NCBI RefSeq assembly: GCF_000308295.2
Contig: NZ_HG326653.1
Span: 449,901 to 513,900 of the forward strand
Direction of reading: 5' to 3'
Length of the DNA: 64,000 bases
Source: Afipia birgiae 34632
Lineage (GTDB): Bacteria > Pseudomonadota > Alphaproteobacteria > Rhizobiales > Xanthobacteraceae
The notes beneath the pieces were generated by a model that searched no databases, was not told where the DNA came from, and saw nothing but the letters and a program-made list of their open reading frames with translations. Both the position numbers and the translations under genes were made by a program. This document shows, one piece after another, positions 57,734 to 64,000 of the stretch; position 1 is the stretch's first letter, and the number at the start of each line of letters is the position of its first letter.

Positions 57734-58087
57734 TTAGCTTTTGCCCCGCACCGCCGCGTCAGGAGGAGGCGGTCCATCCCCGATGCCTGTCGGGCCCGTT
57801 GCCTTACCCGTAGCGGGCCAAAGAAGCCAAGCTCTCCAAGTCTTTCCATCGGAGGAGCAGTAAACGAGATACTCGGCATAATGTCCGGTTTCACCGTCTC
57901 GCGTCCGCCACCAAAATTCACCGCAACCGCGCGCACTCTGAGCTACCAGCAATTTAACCAACTCGGTCTTCGGCTCATTTTTCCACGGGCCAGGATAGTG
58001 TTCGGCAAATGTCTTTTCGTCTCCACAACCGCCCAAACTCAGCGCGACAAAGAAAGCCATCAATCGATACAACCGCGATCCTGACAT
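57734..58087 (-). CDS. Lipoprotein, hypothetical (117 residues)
   Basis: The N-terminus MSGSRLYRLMAFFVALSLGGCGDE is a lipoprotein signal with lipobox LGGC, cysteine at residue 21. The mature part FAEHYPGPWKNEPKTELVKLLVAQSARGCGEFWWRTRDGETGHYAEYLVYCSSDGKTWRAWLLWP has three further cysteines and a WxW aromatic core. No family recognised. Its start shares an A with the stop of the upstream small gene, so the two form an operon. By position a surface or entry-exclusion role is conceivable but not supported by sequence. Confidence 0.7.
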   Translation of the reverse strand: MSGSRLYRLMAFFVALSLGGCGDEKTFAEHYPGPWKNEPKTELVKLLVAQSARGCGEFWWRTRDGETGHYAEYLVYCSSDGKTWRAWLLWPATGKATGPTGIGDGPPPPDAAVRGKS

Positions 58088-58350
58088 CAGTCCCCCGTAT
58101 TTAGGCTGTAACGAACGGTGTATGAGGCCGAATTGCCGCTGTCGGTTTCGAAGACGACTGTCCCGCCTCGACGCTCCATTTCTTCCCTCATCGCCTCACA
58201 ACACGTCGGCATACTATGACTCTTCGAAGGATATCCCCCCACGACACGATGTAGTTCACCAGCATTTATCTCGGCGTGGGGTCTTTTCTGATGGATTGCG
58301 CGCTCGATTTGTGCGGTCAATTCAATCAGGAAGTCTTCTTTCTTAGTCAT
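58087..58350 (-). CDS. Small conserved-looking orphan protein (87 residues)
   Basis: ATG at 58350 with AAGGA upstream. MTKKEDFLIELTAQIERAIHQKRPHAEINAGELHRVVGGYPSKSHSMPTCCEAMREEMERRGGTVVFETDSGNSASYTVRYSL: an N-terminal helix, then a compact LHRVVGGYP...MPTCCEAM core with adjacent cysteines. I have an impression of similar small proteins in proteobacterial islands but cannot name a family. First gene of a two-gene minus-strand operon with the lipoprotein, placed between the two RNA copies. Confidence 0.65.
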   Translation of the reverse strand: MTKKEDFLIELTAQIERAIHQKRPHAEINAGELHRVVGGYPSKSHSMPTCCEAMREEMERRGGTVVFETDSGNSASYTVRYSLNTGD

Positions 58351-58511
58351 GCAATTCCTTGCCTTCTCAGCAGGAGCCATGTGTCAAATTACACTGCGAA
58401 CCCTCCGGGACAAGCTCGCCGTTTCCACGACCGATGCTCCGCTTGCGGGTCTGACGACTGGAATCCCAGTATCCTCGCCATGCTAGATTTGGTGGCTCAG
58501 GTTCTTTAGTC

Positions 58512-58752
58512 GGCCGGGTTTCCCGCCGCTTCCCCATGTCGATGCTTCGTCCCTTTCCGGACGGGCCACGGGTCCCGTCCTTCATGCGCCTATGGCGCAT
58601 CGGGGCTCCCGCATAGACATGGGGTCCCGCGCGGCGGTGACGTCAGGAACGCGCGCTTGTCCCCTCCGCCGACCTGTCGGTCGCGGTCCCGCCCCTGCGG
58701 GGACGGGACGGGGCGCAAGCGTATGCGCGCGTTCCTGACGTCAACCCTGGCC
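58512..58752 (+). ncRNA. Structured RNA, copy 2 (family unknown)
   Basis: Same architecture and orientation as copy 1. Closing helix GGCCGGGTT (58512-58520) with AACCCTGGCC (58743-58752), one bulge. Helix B 58532-58545 with 58611-58624, 13 pairs around the same G-A mismatch. Hairpin C GGACGGG-CCACGGGT-CCCGTCC region (58559-58580) with the identical loop. Hairpin ATGCGCC-TAT-GGCGCAT (58584-58600). Helix D GACGTCAGGAACGCGCGC (58639-58656) with 58725-58742, 18 perfect pairs. Seven of the 18 helix D pairs and three of helix B differ from copy 1 on both strands and still pair. It ends 55 bases before the comM 3' fragment. Confidence 0.75.
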
Positions 58753-58805
58753 TGTCGCCTCGCATCTCGTAAGCTACTGTTTCTGCTGAAAGATTTTCTT
58801 TAGAT

Positions 58806-58830
58806 TAATGTGGCATCACTTGTTGATGAT
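58806..58830. repeat. attR of the comM element
   Basis: Element end TTAATGTGGCATCACTTG, then TT (58823-58824), then comM sequence GATGATCGGC. TTAATGT-GCATCAC is the inverse of the left-end GTGATGC-ACATTAA (49503-49516), so the unintegrated attP would be a near-palindrome of about 38 bases centred on TT. Confidence 0.85.
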
Positions 58831-59722
58831 CGGCTCGCCCGGCGCGGGCAAGTCCATGCTCGCCGCAAGGCTGCCGTCGATCCTGCCACCGCTCTCGCCC
58901 TCCGAGTTGCTCGAAATTTCGATGATCGCGTCAGTCGCGGGCGAAATCGAAGGTGGCGCGCTCACGGCACGGCGTCCGTTTCGCGCGCCGCATCACTCCG
59001 CCAGCATGGCCGCGCTGACCGGCGGCGGCATGCGCGCCAAACCCGGCGAAATATCGCTGGCGCATCACGGCGTGTTGTTCCTGGACGAACTGCCCGAGTT
59101 CGACGCGCGGGTGCTGGATTCGCTGCGCCAGCCGCTGGAAAATGGCGAAGTCGCTGTCTCGCGTGCCAACCATCGCGTGACATATCCGGCGCGTTTCATG
59201 CTGGTGGCGGCGATGAATCCGTGCCGCTGCGGACACGCCTATGAGCCCGGCTATTCCTGCAAGCGCGGCCGCATCGACCGCTGCACGGCGGATTATCAGG
59301 GGCGCATTTCAGGTCCACTGATGGATCGCATCGACCTGCGGATCGAGGTTCCGGCCGTTACGGCCTCCGATCTCATTCTGCCCGCGCCGTCGGAGGGCTC
59401 GGCCGAAGTCGCCGCGCGCGTCGCCGCGGCGCGCACCGTCCAGATCGCGCGTTATACCGCGATCGGCTTGCCGCACATTCGCACCAACGCGGAGGCACCA
59501 GCCGCGGCGCTGGAAGAAATCGCGAAGCCCGACGCCCAAGGACAGAAACTGCTGCGAGACGCCGCCGAAACGATGCGCCTGTCGGCGCGCGGCTATCATC
59601 GCGTGCTGCGGGTGGCGCGCACCCTCGCCGACCTTGACGGCGCCGATACCATCGGACGGCTTCATCTCGCAGAAGCCCTGTCCTATCGCGCACTGGCGGA
59701 AGACCTGCGCCGCGCGGCATAG
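58825..59722 (+). pseudogene. comM: comM, 3' part (ATPase and C-terminal domains)
   Basis: The last 298 codons of comM in frame with the 5' part. Walker A (MIGSPGAGKSMLAARLPSILPPLS), GGGMRAKPGEISLAHHGVLFLDELPEF (Walker B/sensor region), MNPCRCGH and the C-terminal Mg-chelatase-associated domain are intact. The element's last bases supply an ATG (58808-58810) in frame, giving a possible 304-residue protein starting MWHHLLMIGS. Expression would need a promoter in the element; no strong ribosome binding site is seen. No other damage is visible, so the gene may recover on excision. Confidence 0.93.
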
Positions 59723-59781
59723 CCCAACCCTTCGCCAGACAACGGTTCCGTAACGATCTCTCTTTACACTTCAAAAACCAT

Positions 59782-59804
59782 AAGCCGCCCCGTTGCGGCG
59801 GCTT
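59782..59804. terminator. Hairpin after comM
   Basis: AAGCCGCC (59782-59789) and GGCGGCTT (59797-59804) with a seven-base loop. T-tract on the plus strand is only TTT; on the minus strand it is followed by ATGGTTTTT. Confidence 0.45.
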
Positions 59805-59877
59805 TGGCGCATGATCCGGATCGCCTGTTCGGCGCTCCGCGAGACCATGCGGAGTGCGTGCTGAGTGAGTGGCGTCC

Positions 59878-60339
59878 ATGCGTATGAAGATTCTGGCTTC
59901 GACCGTTCCATTGCTGCTTGCGGGTGTTGTCGCCGGCGGCGAGCTGATCCCGAGCGCGAGCCCCTGTATCGCAACGGGCCGCGCTTCGATGCAGATCGCC
60001 ACTGCACCGTGGCAAAACCCGCTCCACGTCAGCTTCACCGACGATCCGGAAACAGCGACTGTACGGGTTCAGGTGGTCGATACAGTCGATCTGGCTGACT
60101 TCACCGTGATCGACGGCGCGCATACCGCCGAGGCCGACAGTTGCACAGTCACGCGCGAGACAACATTCGTTTCCATCGCCGACCATGTGATCGATACCAA
60201 CCCCGTGATCTATCTGTCGCGCGAGCCCGGTGCGGACTATCGCGTCTATGTGCAATCTCACGCTTTCAGCACGCGGGACGCCGCGGCGCTCGTGGTCGGT
60301 GCCGGCCACCGCGTGCGCATGGCCGAGCGGTCCATGTGA
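59878..60339 (+). CDS. Secreted hypothetical protein
   Basis: 153 residues from the ATG at 59878; another ATG two codons later is possible. Signal peptide MRMKILASTVPLLLAGVVAGGELIPSASP. The mature part (ATVRVQVVDTVDLADFTVIDGAHTAEADSCTVTRETTFVSIADHVIDTNPVIYLSREPGADYRVYVQSHAFSTRDAAALVVGAGHRV) is a strand-rich small domain with two cysteines (one near residue 30). No named family is recognised. Promoter and partner unknown; it precedes the sensor kinase by about 130 bases. Confidence 0.7.
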   Translation: MRMKILASTVPLLLAGVVAGGELIPSASPCIATGRASMQIATAPWQNPLHVSFTDDPETATVRVQVVDTVDLADFTVIDGAHTAEADSCTVTRETTFVSIADHVIDTNPVIYLSREPGADYRVYVQSHAFSTRDAAALVVGAGHRVRMAERSM

Positions 60340-60472
60340 GGCGTTAACGTCTCATTAGCCATGTTTGAATCGCCATCAGTGATGCCTGCGCGCTTCAAGC
60401 ACTTCGAAACGTCCCCAACACATCCTTGCGCAGACTTTCCCAACGCATAATCCAACCGCGGAGCGGTCACCA

Positions 60473-62728
60473 ATGTTGCGAGCCTTGCGCATCCGATCGC
60501 GCCTCCGCCGCCTTGCCCGCCGTCACCCCTGGGTGAATTTCACGATCCGCTCGGCGACGATCTTTTCCGCCACTTTCGGTGGAGCTTATGGCTTCATCGT
60601 GGGAAGCCGCACCGAAGCGTACGATCCGCAGGCCTTTGCCCTTGGCGCAAGCTTCCTGTTCGCGGTGGCCTGCGTGGCACTCGCAACACTCAGCATGCGA
60701 ATGCGCTGGCTGCGCAAGAAGATGCGCAAGATCGAGATGCACAACGAGTCGCTGGTCGATCGCAACTGGGAACTGAAGGGTGCCGAGGAACATGCCCGCA
60801 ACCTGTTCGAATCCCAGAGCGACCTGATCGTCCTGCGCGACAGCAGCGGCATCATCACCTCGGTCAACGACGCCTATTGCATGCTCGCCCGCAAACCGCG
60901 CGAGGCCCTGATCGGCACGCGTTTCACACTGCCCGTGCTGGAACAGGGTGCGGTCGCGGTCGAGCCGAACGGCACCCGCGTTCATGACCAGAAGATCGAC
61001 AGTGCACTCGGTCCACGCTGGGTCGCCTGGCGCGAGGGCCTGATCCGCAGTGACGCCCATCAACCCGCCGACCTGCAATGCGTCGGCCGCGACGTCACCG
61101 ACCGCGCCGAAACGGAGCGCGCACTAGCCGAAGCGCGCGATCTCGCCAACTCCGCCAACCGCGCGAAGTCGAAATTCCTCGCCATGGCGTCGCACGAAAT
61201 CCGCACGCCGCTGAACGGTATCATCGGCATGAGCAACCTGCTGCTCGATACCACGCTGACCGCCGAACAGGCCACCTACGCGAAAGCTGTGAAGACATCC
61301 GGCGACGCCCTGATGGCGCTGATCGACGAGTTGCTCGATTTCTCCAAGATCGAAGCCGGCAAGATCGATCTCGAACAACGCCCCTTCGCGCTCGCCGCCA
61401 TGATCGAGGACATCACTGAACTGCTCGCGCCCCGCGCGCAGGCGCGCAAGCTCGAGATCGCGTCCTATGTCGATGAGCGCCTGCCACAGGAGGTGCTCGG
61501 CGACGCAGCGCGGCTGCGCCAGGTGCTGCTCAATCTCGCCGGCAACGCCATCAAGTTCACACCGTCCGGCGGCGTCGCGCTGATCGTCGAGCCGGGCATC
61601 TGGCCTGGTGAAGTGTCGTTCCTCGTGCGCGATACCGGCATCGGCATCGCGCCGGAAGCGCAGCAGCGAATCTTCCGCGAGTTCGAGCAGGCATCCGAGG
61701 GCACTGCACGCAACTACGGCGGCACCGGTCTGGGGCTCAGCATCAGCGAGCGCATCGTCCGGCGCATGGGCGGGCGGATCACGCTGGAGAGCGCCGAGGG
61801 CAACGGCGCGACCTTCGCATTTTCGATTCCGCTCGCCGCCGCGGATCCCGGCGACAGCGCCGCCACCGCCTTCATCGCGCCCGACCTGACCGACAAGTCG
61901 ATCATGCTGGTGGCGCCGCAGAGCATCGAAGCCTCGCTGATCGCACGGCGTCTTGAGCGCTGGGGCGCACAGACCTGCACCGTGGCCGACGCGTCAATCG
62001 CACACGCGCTGTTGCCCGAGCGATCATGGTATGCGGTGCTCGTCGATTGCGGCGGCGGTAACGCGCATTTGCGGGATCTCGGTGAGGCGTCGGTACGCCA
62101 CGCCACCCACCGGATTGCGATGTTTACCCCGGCAGAACGCCGCGACATGACGCCTGCAATCACGGCGCTGTATACGGCCTATCTGGTGAAGCCGCTGCGC
62201 GCTGCGTCGCTTGCTGCGCGCCTGACCGTCTCGGGCGCTGCGCTGGTGCCGGAGTTGCCCGACGACAATGTCCCCGCCATTGAGGCGCCAGAAGTCGCCA
62301 TGGCGGGAGAGATGATGTCACCCGCTCTCTCGATTCTCGTTGCGGAAGACAACGAGATCAACGCGCTGCTGATCCGGTCGCTGCTGACGCGGCTCGGTCA
62401 CCGGCCCGTCATCACCACCGACGGCGAGCAGGCCCTTGAGTCTTGGCTCGCGGCCGACAGTGCCGGCACGCCTTACGATGTGGTCCTAATGGACATCCAG
62501 ATGCCGAAGCTCGACGGCATCACGGCGGCGAGACGCATTCGCGCGCATGAGGCAGGGCGCAGTCCGCGGCGAACGACGATTCTGGCGCTGACGGCAAACA
62601 CGCTGGTGGACGATCGCTACGCCTGTTTTGAGGCAGGAATGGACGGCTTCCTGATCAAGCCGCTCGATCGCGACAAGCTGACCGATGCGCTCGCCGCGAT
62701 TCCGGTATCGCAGCAAGCCACTGCCTAG
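60473..62728 (+). CDS. Hybrid sensor histidine kinase
   Basis: 751 residues. Two hydrophobic segments (about residues 22-42 and 57-73), a coiled linker, a PAS-like domain (NLFESQSDLIVLRDSSGIITSVNDAYCMLARKP), HisKA with the phosphoacceptor in MASHEIRTPLNGIIG (His241) and HATPase with NAIKFT, DTGIGIAPEAQQRIF and GGTGLGLSIS. Next is a degenerate receiver-like stretch (IMLVAPQSIEASLIARRL... VLVDCGGGN) lacking the usual acidic pair, and then a complete receiver (ILVAEDNEINALLI, VVLMDIQMPKLDG with Asp674, final KPLD). It likely relays phosphate from His to its own receiver; no cognate regulator is adjacent. Confidence 0.93.
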   Translation: MLRALRIRSRLRRLARRHPWVNFTIRSATIFSATFGGAYGFIVGSRTEAYDPQAFALGASFLFAVACVALATLSMRMRWLRKKMRKIEMHNESLVDRNWELKGAEEHARNLFESQSDLIVLRDSSGIITSVNDAYCMLARKPREALIGTRFTLPVLEQGAVAVEPNGTRVHDQKIDSALGPRWVAWREGLIRSDAHQPADLQCVGRDVTDRAETERALAEARDLANSANRAKSKFLAMASHEIRTPLNGIIGMSNLLLDTTLTAEQATYAKAVKTSGDALMALIDELLDFSKIEAGKIDLEQRPFALAAMIEDITELLAPRAQARKLEIASYVDERLPQEVLGDAARLRQVLLNLAGNAIKFTPSGGVALIVEPGIWPGEVSFLVRDTGIGIAPEAQQRIFREFEQASEGTARNYGGTGLGLSISERIVRRMGGRITLESAEGNGATFAFSIPLAAADPGDSAATAFIAPDLTDKSIMLVAPQSIEASLIARRLERWGAQTCTVADASIAHALLPERSWYAVLVDCGGGNAHLRDLGEASVRHATHRIAMFTPAERRDMTPAITALYTAYLVKPLRAASLAARLTVSGAALVPELPDDNVPAIEAPEVAMAGEMMSPALSILVAEDNEINALLIRSLLTRLGHRPVITTDGEQALESWLAADSAGTPYDVVLMDIQMPKLDGITAARRIRAHEAGRSPRRTTILALTANTLVDDRYACFEAGMDGFLIKPLDRDKLTDALAAIPVSQQATA

Positions 62729-62847
62729 ATCAGGTCGCCGAGATCGACCCCACGCTCGCGCGGTGTCATAAATCCGTATCAAGACCATGATTATTGAAGC
62801 CTCAGGGCTGCGCTTGGCGAATCAATGCGCGCAGCCGCGAGGAAGCC

Positions 62848-63867
62848 ATGAGCGGCAACAAACCGGCGCCGACGAAGCCGGGTGCAAATTCCAAGTTGCT
62901 TGAACGGCAGGCCGTTCGCAGCCCGCTTGAAGCGTTTCGCCAAAACCCGCTGGTCCAGATGCTCCGGCCCGCCCATGCGAAGTCGGCAGCGACGGCTGCC
63001 GCAACATGGCTGATGCCCGGCCTGCGCGGCGAGGCCGTACCGAATATGTTGCAGCCCGCTTCGGCGCAACTCGGAAAGATCGGCTCGCTGGAAGTTCGGC
63101 TCGCACAGACCAAGGGCGATGTGAAGCGCGCGCAGAAACTGCGCTACAAGGTTTTCTACAAAAACGGTTCAGCCATTGCCGACGCCGCGACCATGCTGGC
63201 GCAGCGCGACAAGGATTCGTTCGACAAGATCTGCGATCACCTGCTGGTGGTCGATCATGCCGCCAAGCCGACGATGAGCGGCAAGCAGCCGGTCGTCGGA
63301 ACCTATCGCCTGCTGCGCCAGGACGTCGCCGAAGAGCATGGCGGCTTCTACACCGGCGACGAGTTCGACATCTCGGGACTGATGGAACGCCAGTCCGGCC
63401 TGAAGTTTCTTGAGCTTGGCCGCTCCTGCGTGCTGCCGCCCTACCGCACCAAGCGCACCGTCGAACTGCTCTGGCACGGCGTCTGGAGCTACGTGCGCCG
63501 GCACAATCTCGATGTGATGATCGGCTGCGCGAGTTTCGAAGGTACCGATCCCGATCGCCTGGCGCTGCCGCTGTCGTTTCTGCATCACTTCGCAGCCGCG
63601 CCAGAGGGATGGCGCGCGAGTGCGCATCCGTCGCGCCGGGTGGAGATGAATCGCATTGCGAAAGACGACGTCGAGACCAAGGCGGCGTTGCGCATGCTGC
63701 CGCCGCTGATCAAGGGCTATTTGCGGGTCGGCGCGTTCGTCGGCGACGGCGCGGTGGTCGATCATCAGTTCGGCACCACCGATGTCCTGATCGTGATGCC
63801 GGTGTCGGCAATCTCGGGGCGCTATCTCGATCACTTCGGCGCGGACGCGACGCGTCACGCGGCATGA
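62848..63867 (+). CDS. Ornithine-acyl-ACP acyltransferase-like (OlsB-type GNAT)
   Basis: 339 residues from the ATG at 62848, with GAGGAAG upstream. A 90-residue N-terminal region precedes the core. LEVRLAQTKGDVKRAQKLRYKVFYKNGSA, DHLLVVDHAA, VVGTYRLLRQDVAEEHGGFYTGDEFDISGL and FLELGRSCVLPPYRTKRTVELLWHGVWSYVRRHNLDVMIGCASFEG match the OlsB/hemolysin-like GNAT family. It adds a 3-hydroxyacyl chain to ornithine, the first step to ornithine lipids. The partner OlsA gene is not in view. The long N-terminus differs from the shortest OlsB members. Confidence 0.83.
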   Translation: MSGNKPAPTKPGANSKLLERQAVRSPLEAFRQNPLVQMLRPAHAKSAATAAATWLMPGLRGEAVPNMLQPASAQLGKIGSLEVRLAQTKGDVKRAQKLRYKVFYKNGSAIADAATMLAQRDKDSFDKICDHLLVVDHAAKPTMSGKQPVVGTYRLLRQDVAEEHGGFYTGDEFDISGLMERQSGLKFLELGRSCVLPPYRTKRTVELLWHGVWSYVRRHNLDVMIGCASFEGTDPDRLALPLSFLHHFAAAPEGWRASAHPSRRVEMNRIAKDDVETKAALRMLPPLIKGYLRVGAFVGDGAVVDHQFGTTDVLIVMPVSAISGRYLDHFGADATRHAA

Positions 63868-63907
63868 TCCCGAAAAGTGGGAACCGGTTTTCGGAATAGA
63901 TCATGCC
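63861..63907. repeat. Short palindromic repeat, family C copy 2
   Basis: GGCATGATCCCGAAAAGTGG ... CGGTTTTCGGAATAGATCATGCC; same ends and inner CCGAAA/TTTCGG as 24405-24451. It begins seven bases inside the OlsB-like frame's end. Confidence 0.8.
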
Positions 63908-63943
63908 GAGACAAAAGCCGGGCGGCGAACTTGGTGTCGCGCT

Positions 63944-64000
63944 CTACAGCCGCCGCAACTGAACCGTTTCGATGATGTGGTCGCCGCCCTTTTTCAGGAT
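63944..64000 (-). CDS. C-terminal end of an unidentified gene (cut by the window edge)
   Basis: 18 codons plus stop on the minus strand, ILKKGGDHIIETVQLRRL then TAG, protein-like in composition and the only frame open to the edge that ends before the repeat. Too short to identify. Confidence 0.45.
   Translation of the reverse strand: MLKKGGDHIIETVQLRRL

Larger units (their letters stand above)
49498..58824. mobile_element. Integrative and mobilizable element in comM (about 9.3 kb)
   Basis: Bounded by comM halves whose fusion at the shared TT restores the gene. Gene order: large serine recombinase, HUH-type Rep, two small orphans, MobC, relaxase with a nested gene, an orphan, then a segment with two structured-RNA copies flanking a minus-strand lipoprotein operon. 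Rep plus relaxase without a type IV secretion system fits an integrative element that may replicate after excision and is mobilised by a helper. Both ends carry TTAATGT(A/G)GCATCAC as inverted repeats, the expected form of a serine-recombinase attP split by integration. Confidence 0.93.

Noticed and set aside
57399-57737. 112-codon plus frame through RNA copy 1
   Set aside because: Proline/arginine-rich and not preserved in copy 2, whereas the RNA helices are.
57432-58752. Naming the repeated RNA as HEARO/omega RNA
   Set aside because: Size and mobile context fit, but no IscB/IsrB gene and no sequence match I can confirm; left unnamed.

Overview
The window looks like a high-GC alphaproteobacterial chromosome of the Bradyrhizobium / Rhodopseudomonas / Afipia group (Nitrobacteraceae). 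The signs are the gene content (dnaK-dnaJ with a PmtA-like methyltransferase, hrcA/grpE next to rph-rdgB-hemW, an OlsB-like acyltransferase, an NDUFA9-like protein, DUF2244 beside nth), the strong GC3 bias, and intergenic palindromic repeats typical of this group. This assignment is inference from content; no rRNA or other marker was compared.

Layout. 1-785: N-terminus of an autotransporter-like surface protein running off the left edge. 1284-8082: genomic island 1, integrated in the 3' end of a tRNA-Leu(CAG) gene and bounded by an 18-bp direct repeat. It carries a tyrosine integrase, a small serine resolvase, a ParB-like/HNH-like gene pair, a Rap1a/Tai-domain secreted protein and orphans. 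8402-48581: mostly core chromosome. This covers cell-wall precursor recycling (uppP), queuosine (queG), translation (infC, rpmI, rplT, pheS, pheT), DNA repair (nth, an Ada-like methyltransferase), metabolism (gpmA, dapB, pyrF, gshB, hemW, rdgB), the heat-shock set (dnaK, dnaJ, grpE, hrcA), rph, rsmI-yraN, and many secreted or lipoprotein genes. A DUF559 cassette flanked by inverted palindromes sits between pheS and pheT.

48859-59722: comM is cut in two by a 9.3-kb integrative and mobilizable element (about 49498-58824). The insertion lies just before the Walker A codons, at a TT dinucleotide inside a nearly palindromic site; joining the two flanks restores an uninterrupted 512-codon comM frame. 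The element encodes a large serine recombinase, an HUH rolling-circle-type Rep, two small orphan proteins, MobC, a VirD2-like relaxase with an LPD7-like tail, and a second protein nested in another frame of the relaxase gene, as mobB is in RSF1010 mobA. Its right part carries two same-orientation, about 240-nt copies of what I read as a structured RNA. Their helices differ in sequence but keep pairing (about ten compensated pairs). Between them lies an opposite-strand operon of a small orphan protein and a lipoprotein. No nuclease gene accompanies these RNAs, and I cannot assign them to a known family by eye. They are the best candidate here for something undescribed.

59878-64000: a secreted orphan, a hybrid sensor kinase, an OlsB-like GNAT acyltransferase and the last codons of an unidentified minus-strand gene. 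No CRISPR array and no rRNA were seen.
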